DNA of 64,000 bases, from NCBI GenBank assembly GCA_037953625.1, contig CM075650.1, forward strand, positions 127,331,706-127,395,705, written 5' to 3'. Positions 23,364 through 35,993 of this stretch are shown here, piece by piece. The position numbers and the translations under genes are program-made. The first letter of the stretch is position 1; every line of letters begins with the position of its first letter. The notes below the pieces were generated by a model that made no database searches, had not been told where the DNA came from, and worked only from the letters and a program-made list of their open reading frames with translations. This stretch comes from Crotalaria pallida (taxonomy: Eukaryota > Streptophyta > Magnoliopsida > Fabales > Fabaceae).

Positions 23364-23636
23364 CTCCCTCCGGTCCTATTTATAAGACCCTTTTAGAGTT
23401 TTTATTTTGGTCCTATTTATAGGACCCCTTTTCAATTTCCATTAGCATTTACTTACTTCTTTCCACAAACACCCCTATTAAGTCAACACTTTTTATAGTT
23501 CCAATAACAATAATAGGGTTAATTTTGAAAAAGCATATCAAATTTTCACATTTCCATTGTCACTAACCACTTTAACCACTTTCCTTGGTGCGTGTGAAAA
23601 ACACCAAAAGGGTCCTATAAATAGGACCGGAGGGAG
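23364..23636. mobile_element. Stowaway-type (Tc1/mariner) MITE
   Basis: 273 bp with terminal inverted repeats beginning CTCCCTCCGGTCCTATTTATA and a TA dinucleotide TSD at each end (23362-23363 and 23637-23638). The left LTR at the same point (near 15450) reads 'gataaatacttactaagg' with no insert, a perfect empty site. No coding capacity, as expected for a MITE. Confidence 0.95.
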
Positions 23637-23980
23637 TACTTACTAAGGATGGGCTACTAGGTTGAACATGTTCCTGAAATTCATCAGTATTTCACAGAGA
23701 CTATTTTCTCTATTTTTAAATCAGCTTTAACAAGAACAAGGCATCCACTAAGAATTGTCAATATAAAAGAGCAAAACATGGCAACAACTCAGTCAACTAT
23801 ACATACCCTTAGAACATGACTGATCTGGAATGATAAAAATTTATCCTTCAATTCTTTGGCCACATTATACAACGCAGACAAGTTCTCGTTCTTGACCATC
23901 CATGAACCATCAATGTCTGAAATTGGAAAGTGGTGTGCTGGGGACAAAGGGGTCTGTTGTGTTAAAGAAAGCAGAGAAGG

Positions 23981-24138
23981 TATTAGAATTAGTCAAAGTT
24001 ATTAGATAGAATCAGTTTGTTAGTCATATTTGTTACATTACTGAAGTTTGTTACATATGTTACTGTTTATAAAGACAGATTGTAAATCTTTTTGTAATCA
24101 ATTCAATGAATTCATTCATTCATCCTTTCTCTTTAATA
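23981..24138 (+). repeat. Copia 5' LTR
   Basis: 158 bp. A 'tttataaagac' TATA-like motif near 24068 is a plausible promoter core. The PBS follows at 24139-24148. Confidence 0.9.
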
Positions 24139-24148
24139 TGGTATCAGA
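24139..24148 (+). promoter_or_regulatory. Copia primer-binding site (tRNA-Met)
   Basis: TGGTATCAGA immediately after the LTR matches the complement of the initiator tRNA-Met 3' end, the usual primer for plant Copia elements. Confidence 0.85.
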
Positions 24149-24221
24149 AGTGATTCTTCCGCCACTCTTTCTTCCTTGTTGAGCTCTCTCTCTTTTTTTC
24201 CCTTTCTCTCTTTTCTCATCA

Positions 24222-27200
24222 ATGGCACTCGATTTTCCCCTTGATGATGTTTCCAGTCCTTATTACATTCACCCTTCTGATAACCCAGGCATTGTCTTAG
24301 TCTCCCAGCCACTGCTTGGTGATAACTTCAACTCCTGGAAGCGATCCATGAAAATGACTTTGCTTCCTAAAAACAAATTTGCCTTTGTCGATGGTTCTCT
24401 TCCACGTCCTGCTGACGATAACCCTCAGGTTCTTGCTTTGTGGGAGAGAAACAACAACATCGTGTGTTCTTGGCTTCTTAACTCAATTTCCAAAGAGTTA
24501 GTTGCTAGTGTGATTTACTGTTCCACTGCTACTGCAATTTGGGGGGACCTCCATGATCGTTTTCAACAACAACATGGACCGCGAACCTTCCAATTATAAC
24601 GTGATTTGGTCACTTTACAACAAGGTTCTTTAACTGTGAATCAGTATTTCACCAAATTGAAATCAATTTGGAAAGAGCTTCAAGATTTTCGGCCCAATTG
24701 TTCTTGTGATTGCGGTGCTGTTCAAATTTTTGCTGATTACTTTAATAAAGAGTATGTGCTTTTCTTCTTGATGGGTCTCAATGAATCTTATTCTGAGATA
24801 CGGAGCCAGATCTTGATGATGGACCCTTTGCCCCAGATCAATAAAGTTTTCTCACTTGTTATCCAAGAAGAGAGGCAAAGGGAAGTGTCTCTTAATGCTA
24901 CTTCTGGTTCTCAAATTGCTTTTGCTGTTAACCATTCCCATTCAAATTCAAGACTAGTATCTGCTGTTAAAGGGAAATATGTCAAGAAAGATAGACCCAA
25001 ATTTACTCATTGTCACGTGCTTGGTCACACTGCAGATAAGTGCTTTAAGATTCTTGGCTATCCTCCTGGTTATTTCACTATTACTGGGAATTCTGGCAAG
25101 AATTCATATTCTGCTAAACAAGGAAATGTTGTAAATCATGTTTCTGCTTCCTTGAATTCGGCTTCAGACATTACTGTTCCTGGCGCGAGTTTTACATCAG
25201 ACCAATGCAAAATGTTGATTTCAATGCTTTCTTTTCAGTTGCAGAATTCTGAGCCTTCATTTGTTCCTGAGATTAATACAAGTCTTGTGTTATCAACATC
25301 TACTTCCTTTTCTGCAAATTCATTTCCAAAATCCACTTGGATATTGGACTCTGGTGCTTCCTGTCATATTGCTTGCAGTCTCAGTTCCTTTCTCAGTCAT
25401 ACTCCAGTTCACAATTCTTATGTTAGCTTACCAAACCATTCACAAATTCCTGTTCATTCTATAGGAAGTGTTGCTTTAAGTGATCATTTGATTCTACATA
25501 ATGTTCTATATGTTCCTCATTTTCATGTTAATTTATTATCAGTTAACTCACTCTTGACTGCTTCTAATTATTCTGTTTTGTTCTCTGCTGACTCCTTCCT
25601 CATTCAGGATCACAAGAGCAAGAAGATGATTGGCAAGGGTGATGTCATTCAAGGACTTTATGTTTTTCAAGCAACACCATTTCTGAATTCTAGTTCTTTT
25701 CCTGTTTCCCATAGCTCTAGTAGTTTTTCCCCTTCATTTGTAAATCATGTTTCTCCTCATGTTTGGCATGCTAGACTAGGTCATTTATCTCTGAATTGTT
25801 TGAAAGCTCTCAATAAAACTTTAGACATTTCCATTCCTGCAAGTTGTTCTTTTCATTCTTGTTCTGTTTGTCCTTTAGCAAAACAAAAAAAACTTCCATT
25901 TCCTTCAAACAATCACTTTAGTGATTCACCTTTTGATTTAATCCATTGTGATATCTGGGGTCCTTTTGCTAATCCTACACATGATAACAAAAGATTTTTC
26001 TTAACCTTAGTTGATGATAACACAAGATTTACTTGGATTTATCTCATGCAACATATATCAGAAGCACCCTCTCTTATTAAGCAGTTTGTTCACTTAATTC
26101 AGACACAGTTTAATGTCACCATTAGACAATTCAGGTCTGACAATGCCAGGGAGCTATGTCTTCATGATTTTTTTTTGCAGAAAAGGGAATTCTTCATCAA
26201 TTTAGCTGCGTTGAGACACCACAGCAAAACTCTGTTGCTGAGAGAAAACATCAGCATTTATTGAATGTTGCCAGATCCTTGTATTTTTAGTCAGGTGTTC
26301 CACTAAAATTCTGGGGTGAATGTGTGCAGACTGCAGTCTTTCTTATTAATAGGACACCTACTCCTTTGCTAAAAATGAACTGCCCTTTTTCCTTGCTATA
26401 TAACAAATTGCCAAATTACTCCGCATTGCGTATATTTGGTTGTTTAGTGTATGCCTCTACACTACCCTCACTTAGAAATAAGTTTACAGCAAGAGCAGAA
26501 CCTGCAGTTCTGATTGGATATCCACTTGGTTACAAAGGCTACAAATTATATAATCTTCTTACTAAGAAGATATTTATTTCAAGAGATGTGGTTTTCCATG
26601 AAAGTGTTTTTCCTTTTCATCTCAACACTCCTAAAATACTTCAGCCTGATCCCTTTATGGATATTGTTCTACCTGCCATTTCTCCAGAAAGCATCTCCTA
26701 TGATCATCACTCATCTTATAAGGTTGTAGTTAATGAACCTTCTCATACTGCTGATAATTCTTTTTCTAACACTGATGTTTCAGCATTGCATCCTGTTCAT
26801 GTTGTTAACAACGATCAAGTTGCTGCAGCTGATGACTCTCTAGTCTCTGATGCTGTAATTCCTATTTCTGAGCAGCCAGATCCTGTTGTGCACAATGACC
26901 TAGATCTGGTCAATGCAGCACCTGATCAACCTGTACATCAGCTTCGCAGATCAACTAGAAATCACAGACCACCAGGTTATTTGGCTCAATATAACTTTAA
27001 TGCTGTAACCACTTACCCCATTACTGATTATCTCAATTATGGTCGATTATCCAAGCCTTATAGGAACTTTGTTTTTCAAGTTTCTCAAGTCTATGAGCCA
27101 CAATATTATCATCAAGCTGTCAAATTTGCTCATTGGCAACATATCATGACAGATGAATTGGATGCTATGGAAGCCAATGATACTTGGGAACTTGTCCCTC

Positions 27201-28654
27201 TTCCACCAGATAAACACACCATAGAGTGTAAATGGATTTACAAAGTTAAAACAAAACCTGATGGCAATGTTGATCGCTACATAGCAAGATTGGTGGCTAA
27301 AGGGTATACTCAAGAGGCTGGCATTGATTTTAATGCTACTTTTTCACCTGTAGCTAAAATTTCCACAGTCAGAGTTATCTTGTCTCTTGCTGCCATCAAA
27401 AATTGGCATCTCTTACAGCTTGATATTAATAATGCCTTTCTGAATGGAGACTTGTTTGAAGAAGTATATATGGATATGCCTTTAGGTTACAAACCTAAGG
27501 GGGAGCAGCCGACCTGTACACCTAAGGGGGAGAAGCTGGTTTGTAAACTCAAAAAATCCATTTATGGCTTGCGACAGGCATCCAGGCAATGGTTCACTAA
27601 ATTTTCAAGTGCTTTGCTAAATCAGAATTTCTCTCAATCCAAAAGTGATTATTCCTTGTTCACTAAAGGGACTGGATCCAGTTTTGTAGATTTACTAGTA
27701 TATGTTGATGACATCATAGTGGCAAGTCCTTCTCAGTCTGTAGTGCAAACAGTGAAGAAGACCTTGGCTGACATTTTTAAACTAAAGGATCTTGGCAAAT
27801 TGAAATATTTCCTTGGTTTAGAAATAGCTCAGTCCTCCAAAGGCATTTATTTGTCACAAAGGAAGTACACAGTCACTATGCTAGAAGATACTAATTTTCT
27901 CAATTGCAAGTCAGCAGAGATACCAATGGATCCAAACCTTAAGCTGACAGCAAACTCAGGAGAACTATTGCCAAATCCTTCTCAGTACAGGAGATTGATT
28001 GGTAGACTCTTGTACCTTACAATCTCTAGACCGGACATCTGCTTTGCTGTACATAAATTGAGCCAATTTATGTCAGCACCACGCACACATCATTTAGATG
28101 TTGTACATCACATCCTCAGATATTTGAAGAAATCACCAGGTCAGGGAATTTTCTTTTCAGCATCCTCTTCTCTAAACATCAAGGCTTATTTTGATGCAGA
28201 TTGGGGCAGCTGTTTAGACACGAGAAGGTCCACAACAAGCCAATTTGTTTTTATTGGTGACTCTCTAGTATCATGGCAATCTAAGAGGCAACGTGTAGTT
28301 TCTAGATCCTCAGCTGAAGCTGAATATAGAGCTGTAGCAAATATATCTAGTGAAGTCACTTGGCTCATAGCAATCCTCAAAGATTTTGAGATAGAAGCTG
28401 GTCCAGCATTGGTATTCTGTGACAATAAATCTGCCATCCATTTAGCTAACAACCCCACGTTCCATGAGAGGTCCAAGCACATTGAGATTGATTGTCATCA
28501 TGTTCGTGAGAAAGTGCAGAATGGTACAATCAGATTGGTGCATGTTAAGTCTGCTCATCAGTTAGCTGATATACTCACAAAACCAGTTCCTGCTTCAACC
28601 TTTAACCTTCTAATGTCTAAGTTGGGAATTCGCAATATCTACTTCCCACCTTAA
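24222..28654 (+). pseudogene. Copia gag-pol polyprotein, broken by two stops and one frameshift
   Basis: ATG at 24222. Piece 1 (24222-24599, 125 aa) is the gag N-terminus (LVSQPLLGDNFNSWKRSM) and stops at an in-frame TAA (24597-24599). Piece 2 (24606-26264, 552 aa, same frame) has the rest of gag, a zinc knuckle near residue 135 whose first Cys is Phe (FTHCHVLGHTADKC), protease DSG at 248-250, the GAG-pre-integrase WHARLGH near 386, and integrase Asp residues near 448 and 512. A 1-nt shift near 26180-26190 breaks the integrase before its catalytic Glu; a TAG follows in the new frame at 26288-26290. Piece 3 (26324-28654, 776 aa) has the integrase end, RT with QLDINNAFLNG (Asp 367) and YVDD (460-463), and RNase H to the stop beside the PPT. 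Not autonomous. Confidence 0.9.
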
Positions 28655-28661
28655 GGGGGAG
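28653..28661 (+). promoter_or_regulatory. Copia polypurine tract
   Basis: AAGGGGGAG, overlapping the pol stop codon and touching the 3' LTR. Confidence 0.85.
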
Positions 28662-28824
28662 TATTAGAATTAGCCAAAGTTATTAGATAGAATCAGTTTG
28701 TTAGTCATATTTGTTACCGTACATTACTGTAGTTTGTTACATATGTTACTGTTTATAAAGACAGATTGTAAATCTTTTTGTAATCAATTCAATGAATTCA
28801 TTCATTCATCCTTTCTCTTTAATA
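28662..28824 (+). repeat. Copia 3' LTR
   Basis: 163 bp; differs from the 5' LTR by a 5-bp insertion in TTGTTACCGTACATTACTG and about two substitutions. Confidence 0.9.
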
Positions 28825-30949
28825 GAAGGGCTGAAGGGTTTGAGCTGTGAGTTGGAGAAAGGGTGGCTGTGTGGCGACGGGAGGAAGCGAAGAAGGGAGA
28901 AAGGGATGGGGTCACAAGGGCGAAGCATGAAGAAGAAGGGTTGGGGGAGACTGTTGACAGCGGCTGTGGCTGGTTCTCGTGGAGGAGGGAAAGAGAAACG
29001 GTACTTACGATGGAGGCGACACTTGGTGGCTGTGATGATGGTGTTCGGTGACGGTGGCGGTGCCGGCAAGTGAGAGAGAAAGGGACCACGAGAAGGAGGA
29101 GAGACGGATCTATGGAGGGGGGGAAATGGCCAAGGAGGTGGCGGCTTTGGTTCGGGCGGCGAGCGGCGGCACGAACGGAGACCGGCGGTGGCTGAAGGTG
29201 GGGGTTGTGGAGGAGAGAGGGAGAGAGTGTTATGAGGGAGAAGGAGTGTAACGCCCCGATTTTCGTCGTCCGGAAATAATCATCATTTAATTAAAGGTTG
29301 TTAAAAATAAGGCCTTTTTTTTTTTGAAAACGTTTTGGGAAGCGGTTGGGTGCATGCCCATGTTCTTACTAGAAAACCAGGTCGTTACTTAAAAACCATT
29401 TCGCACCTCCCCTTTCAAATCTTTCAAAACAGTTTTTAAACATTCGGTCAGTTCACAAAATAAGTAGGGCACAGTTACAAGAGTGATACATTACTAGGAT
29501 GGTCCTTGATTCACACTTACAACAACTTAAACTAATTATCCTACCTACGACTCTTCCTAATGAAAACTATCGGGTGAAGCTCCCGATCCTCCTTGCACTC
29601 TTTCTTAACTCCAGAAGAAGACGCCACGGCTGTCGCTGCTGACCCACCATTTTTGGGCACCCATTGCATCCTAGTTGAAGCAGAAGCAATCTTCTGAGCT
29701 TCACATCGCACCTTCTCCTCATAGTCTCTGTATCCTCGGACAGATACTTGTCCCAACAGTGGTCCTAGACTAGCTCCGCAAAGCCGATGCTCAGGGTCCG
29801 GAATCACAATCTGAGTATCGCCAATCCACACCCAGCCAGATGGGGTACGCTTCCATCCGCATCCATGTCTGGTCCATGTTGAAATCTCCATGCGATAATC
29901 CATCTGCGCGTTGGAGTACCGGAAACACCGATATGCCAACGGGCACGAGAGAGTTAGCGAACCGAACGACAAGTCGTCGACGTTGTGGATTTACCGCAGG
30001 CAGAAATATCAAGACAGCACACAATACAAACAAGGCACACCACACAGCACTCAAGCATAACATCACAATTCTTAATTATTAACTTATTAATATTCTTGTG
30101 TAAACATCTTTTAAATTTTCGATCATTTCCTCAATCACAACTTCCTTCACCATTCTCAATCTTTCACGTCTTTCCTCCCCTTTTCAAGGGTCTCATCATT
30201 TCCTTTCACACTTCCATTCTCATCATCAAATCTCCACAAACTCTACTTTCTTAATTATAAATCTTTTCTTAATGAGTCTTATCAAATTACTACCATCGAT
30301 GATTAAGGGGATTTAAAGAATCATCGAGGTACGCGTCCGTTCGTAGTTAGCACTCACATCTCATGCCTACATCTCCTCGTCCACCATCCACCTAGTCGGA
30401 AGCAAACAGGAGTACAAAACCTTCACCGTGCGGGCACGACAGCTGTCACACAACAAATGGTCCCTGACCAGGAGGCCCAGCCTCAAATCATATCAATATA
30501 TAACAAAGCACGCTCTTAGCGGCAAACAAAATGCCCCACTCCAGTTCCTCTCACTGTTCTCGATTTGAAATCTAGGGGGCGACAGTACAATTCTAGTGTG
30601 CACGCAGAACTTGCCACGGTATTGGACCCAGTCCCCACCACGTTAGTGCACCACTTGTGGAGTTCGTTCTGCCTAGAAATGTACTCAAGACTTCTTGACG
30701 TTTCACCGTCATCGTCCTCCCCTAATGCAATCTCGTCCTAAGTATCCGCAGATACCTATCGTTCCTTCCTCTCCACTACTTCGGGTTAACTCTCATACCT
30801 CACCGCGTTCGCTGTTAATGTCTTTTAAAGTCTTTTATCTTTAATCAACCTAATGGTCAGCTCACCCTTCGTGCATCCCTTCAATGAGTCCTGACCGTTA
30901 TCTTTGCATCACTTTTCATAACTCAAACTTGGCACAGAGCGGGATCACA

Positions 30950-31430
30950 ATCACAACTTGAATCTCATCACAAAAACTTTTCCCCAAACAACCTTTTCTT
31001 AACAACTCTTTTCATAAACTTCCAAAGTCTCACTTCACAATTCCTTTTCGGAAACTCTTTCAAAACTTCAAATCATAAATCCTTTTCTAATATTTCATTT
31101 CATAATTCTTTTTTCAAAATCTCCTTTAGAAAACTAATCTCAAGAATTCTCCTTTCGAAATCCTTTCACAGTCAGAAAATCAATGTTGGAAAAATTTTCT
31201 CATTTTGGAAACCCTTTTCAAAAATACATTTTTATAAAACCTTTTTAAAAATCTCCTTTTTGGGAACCCTTTTCAAAATGCATTTTCAAAAACTTATTTT
31301 CAAAAAATTCCAGTTCGCAAACTCTTTTCAAAATCCTTTCCAAAGTTCTATCCAAAACCTCATTTTCGAAAACCTTTTCAAAAATTTCTTTTCAAAAGTC
31401 TCTCTCAAAAACTTTCTCTTCTTGAGAGCT
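30950..31430. repeat. TTTTCAAAA-type low-complexity tract
   Basis: Dozens of short TTTTCAAAA and GAAAACC(T)TTTT words in irregular series, giving many small overlapping palindromes. Part of the 5.7-kb insertion; no coding meaning. Confidence 0.6.
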
Positions 31431-34374
31431 AGTGGAGGAGCAAGCTCAACTCAACACCAGTCTCAATCCAAGAAACAACACCAAAAATTAAGTTTCCACT
31501 TTCATCAACTCATCACTTTCATTTCCACATCATCATTCTTTCCCAGCTCTGTCTCACTCACATCACATCATTAAATCTTTACCACTCTTATCTCATCATC
31601 TCTTCTCAATCAACATCTCAACTCTCTTATCATCATTTCCATTCTCAAGTCTTATCATGCTAAGGCTGCCTTGCTCCACAAGGACTTAAGCCAAACAAGG
31701 GTTATCTCTTCTTGGTATCTTTTAATTCTCATCTCTTTTATTATCGCTATCAATTATTCCACATTGATTCACTTCAACACTTAGAATATTATCATGCATA
31801 AGCAAACAAATATAAATAACACACCATCACACATCACACACAACAATGTGGTCTTTGTCCTATTCGTATAAGTGGCCACACAAAGCACGCAATTGCCACT
31901 ATACTACTGACGCTGAACCACTTAGTTCCGATCTTTGAGCTGATACGGAACGTCTCAATACAACACCTACTACCACGGTGTCTTAGGAAAGCTACTCTCT
32001 CACCTGGGGTCTAGCAATTGAATGTGCACAGTCTTCTCTGATCTTGGTTGCTGCCACTGCCTTAATCCCTCATCTGTAACATTCCTCGAATCAATTAAAA
32101 CGTATTTTTATTAAAAACTTTTCTTAACTTAAAACGTTCTTTCGTTCCTCGTCGGAAATCTTAAAAATAAAATTGCTTTCTCAAAATACTTCTTAACTTT
32201 CTTAATTCTTTAAACACTTGAAATCACTTTGGAAAACATCGAATAAAACAATTTAAATCAATTGGTTTGGTTGCTGGTCCGTCTTGGATAGCACCTTAAC
32301 CTTATTCTAAAACACCGAAAAATTCACCGGTTTCAATCCGGGTTTTGCTCAAATCAATTTCCTTTTGAAAACCAAACTTTGAGTCTCATGAACTCAATTT
32401 TAGAAATCAAAAACAACTTTTAAACAACTTGGACAGCAAGGAATGGTTTCACAAAATCACTAAATAAAATTCCAAAACATTGTAAAAACACTCCCTAGTT
32501 TCAAATACTCTTTAGTTCAATATTAATTCTTTTGAAAACTCAAGTTTTCACTATAAAATAAATCTTAAAACACAATTTCACATACTCAAACACATCAAAG
32601 CAAATTGAATTCAAAACCAAGCACTCACACGGTCAACCACACACTTTGATTACTCGAATCACATAAACACTTAATCAATTATTCAACTTTAATCATAAAA
32701 CAAACATTCATCCTCAAATAAACATGTTCATAATTCAACATTTAATTCAATTATTTCACAAAACACATTAGTTATTCCATTTTATTTCATGGGAAAGAGT
32801 TCCTAACCTAATTAACATGCTTGGACCGAAACACTTCACAAATCAAAACAAAATTCATGCATTATCAACACACAAATCATGCAATTATTTTCTTCTTTTC
32901 TTAACAAAATCCGAGAGCTTAGACTTTGGAAAACAATCAATCTTTAATTTATTTTTCTTCACTTAAATTAAATCAAGAATCACGTAAGAACATAGAACAT
33001 AATTCAATTTAGAAAATCATTTTGCTCTCCCTAATTTCCTTTCAAGACCGAGGCATGCATAAAAGAAAATATGATCTTTTCATTTTAGAATTTAACATGT
33101 ATAATTAAATCTCAACAAACATGCAAGAATTATATATATATTAACACAAACATTTTTACTTTACTTTTCATGAAAGAATAACTTTTCAAAGTTCAAGATC
33201 AACATGCATGCACTTAATTCATGTAGATCAAATCATAGAATTGGACATAAAAGCACAAATCAAGGACGAAAACCATGTTGGATGAAAAGGGACCCAAAAC
33301 CGAGACACACTTTTGAGAAAATAAGAGAACTTTTGTTCACAAATCATTTACATACTCACGGTCAAAACCAAAATCAAAGATCAAAGCATAAATCAAAGTT
33401 TTTCTTAAAATTTAACTCAAAATCAAGACATGTAAAGGTTTAAGGTCATACAAATCATTTTCAAACAATATGCAAGACTAAAATTTAAAAACAAGTTTAG
33501 ATCAAACATTTATTTATCAAATAAACACATAAACACCTTTTGATTCACAGTTTTGAGCATCAAAACCTAACATGCAAGGAAATCTACACCAAGTTCACAA
33601 AGATCATAAACCAAGCTTTAGATCTAAAAGAAAAACATCAAGATCCAATATAAACAACATCAACCAAATTATAAAGTCCATCATTTAGTTCATTACAATT
33701 TCATTTAGGTCTAAGAAGATCAAGATCAAAGCAAAAGCATCACATGCAAGCTTAGATCAATCCATAAAATGAACATGCAAGGGAAGAAAAGAAATAAAAT
33801 TACAAGACTACAAAAATAAAACTAGTTCTAATCTTCTAGGGTCTTCGGCTATACCAAGGAGTAAGGTTTTCTAACACTTGTTCTTCAAAGAATTCCTAAG
33901 TTTGGGGTTGATCTCCTCTTCTTCTTCCTTCTACTACCTCACGGTTTCCTCTTCTTCTTTCTCTCTTTCTATTTCTATTTTCTTAGTCTAAGAGTTTAAG
34001 GAGGCTCTTAGAACTTGGGTTGGTGTTGGTGTGTGGGACGAAGGAAAGAAATGAGAAATGAGGTGAAGGAAATGAATCAAGGTTACTCACACATATAGGC
34101 CCATCGTGTTTCCTTTCTTGCCCTTGGGTTGATTTAGGTTTATGTGTAAATGAAAAGGGGTAAATTCAGTACATCATAAAATTGCATGGGTGGAGTTTAT
34201 CATCTCCAAGGGGAACAACGTAGGGAACATAAGGGGTTAGGGTTTCATCCTAGGCTTTTGACTTAATGGCTCTTCTTAGGATTCAACTATTTAGTTAGGG
34301 TTTAGTTTGAGTTTTGGTTTGGGACTTGGTTACTTGGTTGCAACTTAGTTGCTTGCTTATCACTTAAGAAAAAT

Positions 34375-34720
34375 CCTAAGCTTCCTACACTCACACACGA
34401 CACACTCCTAGATTTACACATACACATCTTAATCACACCCTTTTTCATGCACCTACACGTTACACACACATATACATGCATATATTCACTCATTCATTCA
34501 TGCATACATTCACCCATTTCCACGCCTAACACCTACACTCATGCACATATATACATCATGCCATCACATACTTGTTAAACACATACATACACTCACACAT
34601 AATCACATCCATTTTACTAATTAAATTCCACAAATATTAAGCATACACACACAAAACCGCACATACATACACATAGGAAAATAAATCTTCTCATTTACAA
34701 AATCATTCATGCATAGAAAT
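34375..34720. repeat. CACA/CATACA-rich microsatellite-like tract
   Basis: An irregular run of ACACAC, CATACA and CATTCA words with no fixed period, within the 5.7-kb insertion. Confidence 0.6.
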
Positions 34721-35592
34721 TTTAATGGCACCAAAATACCAAACACAAAACACACTTTCATAAAATAATTCTTATCATATAATCATTTCAAAAGAATCAC
34801 TTTAAAAAATTTATTTCATGAAAATCATTTCTTTGAATTCATTTACCACTTTGAAAAGGTGAATTAAGACATTTATTTAAGAAAACATCCTTCAAAAATA
34901 CTTTTCTTCACAAAATACTTCTTTCTAGAATTTAAAACCGTACGAGGATTTTGAGGGGTGTTACAAGGAGAATGGGGTTCATCGTGAGAACCCCCCCTTC
35001 CTCTGTTATATTGTTTTTCTTTTTTTTTCTTTTTTTTCTTTGTTTTTCTTTTTTTTTATCTTTTATTTTTACAGGCTAATCGATTAATAAGATGATTAAT
35101 CGATTAGTCTGGGTGCTCTTTGGTTTTATTTGTTTTCTTTGCCTTTACGAACGCCGTATTTCTTCGTTACCCGTCGGATCTTGCTCAAATTTGAAAGCAA
35201 GTTTCCCTACATAACACCCTTCACATCCAACGGTGGGTTTCGTTTTTAGAATTGTCAATCTTTTATTTTCAATTTTCTATTATAACTTATTTAAATCAAA
35301 GTAAAGTATAGAAAAATATATTTTTCAAAATAGGGTAATTACTTCAAATGAATTTTGTTTCAAATATAATTAAATATTCTTTCGTATTTAACATAATGTA
35401 TTTTATGAAAATACCCAACACTTAAATGATAAATTCTAGGAATCATTTATTTAATTCAATAAACCTTATAATTTATAATGCCAAGGAAACCACATTGTTC
35501 AAATTCCGATATTTCATAGTACTTTTGTAATATTAAAAGAGACCTTAATTTGTTATTCTTAAACTTTATATTGTTATTAGTATTATTTTCAA

Positions 35593-35623
<31 letters not shown>

Positions 35624-35993
35624 TTAAAACTGCTACTATTTATTTTCCTTTATTTATTTATTTTAAACAACACGAAGTACTAAGAGTAAAATATAATCAT
35701 TAACTAATTATATGTATAAAATCATGAAGTTAAAGATCTTGAAGTTCTTATAACAAGTTTAATATTAAATATGTCAAAAGGAATTTAAAATATAGAAAGT
35801 ACATTTTTCAGATAAAAAATTGTTTTAAACCCAATTACTTTGAAATATATAAATAAGATATACTTTCGTAAATTTCGTAGGATATTTTAAGAAAATGTTC
35901 AATGCTTTAATGGTTAATTTTAAGGGTTAATCCTTTAATTTAGTAAAACTCGGAATTCATAATACAAACGAAAATTCGGGATGTTACAACGTC

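Larger units (their letters stand above)
23981..28824 (+). mobile_element. Ty1/Copia retrotransposon, nearly full length, recently inserted
   Basis: Short LTRs (23981-24138, 158 bp; 28662-28824, 163 bp) start TATTAGAATTAG and end CTTTAATA, with TSD GAAGG (23976-23980 and 28825-28829). The left LTR of the host element supplies the empty site (GCAGAGAAGGGCTGAAG near 15790). The PBS TGGTATCAGA directly follows the 5' LTR, and the PPT AAGGGGGAG directly precedes the 3' LTR. The LTRs differ by about two substitutions and a 5-bp indel. Gag and pol would form one frame but are broken at three places. Confidence 0.95.
29247..34967. mobile_element. 5.7-kb non-coding TG...CA insertion (very long solo LTR or non-autonomous element)
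   Basis: It begins TGTAACGCCCCGATTTTCG and ends GGATTTTGAGGGGTGTTACA, with TSD AGGAG (29242-29246 and 34968-34972). The host left LTR gives the empty site (GGGAGAAGGAGAATGGGG near 16200). I find no internal direct repeats that could be two LTRs, no PBS, no PPT and no pol. A 5.7-kb solo LTR would be unusually long. The alternative is a non-autonomous element whose LTRs have diverged beyond recognition by eye; a second TGTAACATTCC at about 32085 is a possible internal boundary. A 143-codon minus frame (29541-29972) starts at a non-ATG codon and resembles nothing I know. Confidence 0.7.
13289..35988 (-). mobile_element. Non-autonomous LTR retrotransposon with 3.9-kb LTRs, heavily nested
   Basis: Two long direct repeats, 13289-17164 and 21354-35988, begin (C/T)GTAACATCC and end GGGATGTTACA. 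They are bounded by a perfect 5-bp TSD ACGTC (13284-13288 and 35989-35993). Read on the minus strand, the sequence after the right LTR is TTTATGGTATC, then (after a solo-LTR interruption) AGAGC. Together this is a PBS matching the 3' end of initiator tRNA-Met. Before the left LTR lies AGTGGGGCAGAAT, the polypurine tract. The internal region (about 1.8 kb after removing the solo LTR) has no gag-pol. LTR size, TGTAACATCC ends and PBS recall the large-LTR chromovirus (Del/Tekay) type, but lineage cannot be proven without pol. Confidence 0.85.
21354..35988 (-). repeat. Right (5') LTR, interrupted by three insertions
   Basis: The LTR is in four pieces once the Stowaway MITE (23364-23636), the Copia element (23981-28824) and the 5.7-kb insertion (29247-34967) are removed. 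The joined pieces align end to end with 13289-17164. It has fewer 44-bp units and a shorter (TTA)n run than the left LTR, and a T-rich 85-bp stretch at 34990-35072 that the left LTR lacks. Confidence 0.85.

Noticed and set aside
29541..29972. 143-codon minus-strand ORF in the 5.7-kb insertion
   Set aside because: It starts at a non-ATG codon, resembles no family I know, and lies in LTR-like DNA. Left as uncertain, not called as a gene.
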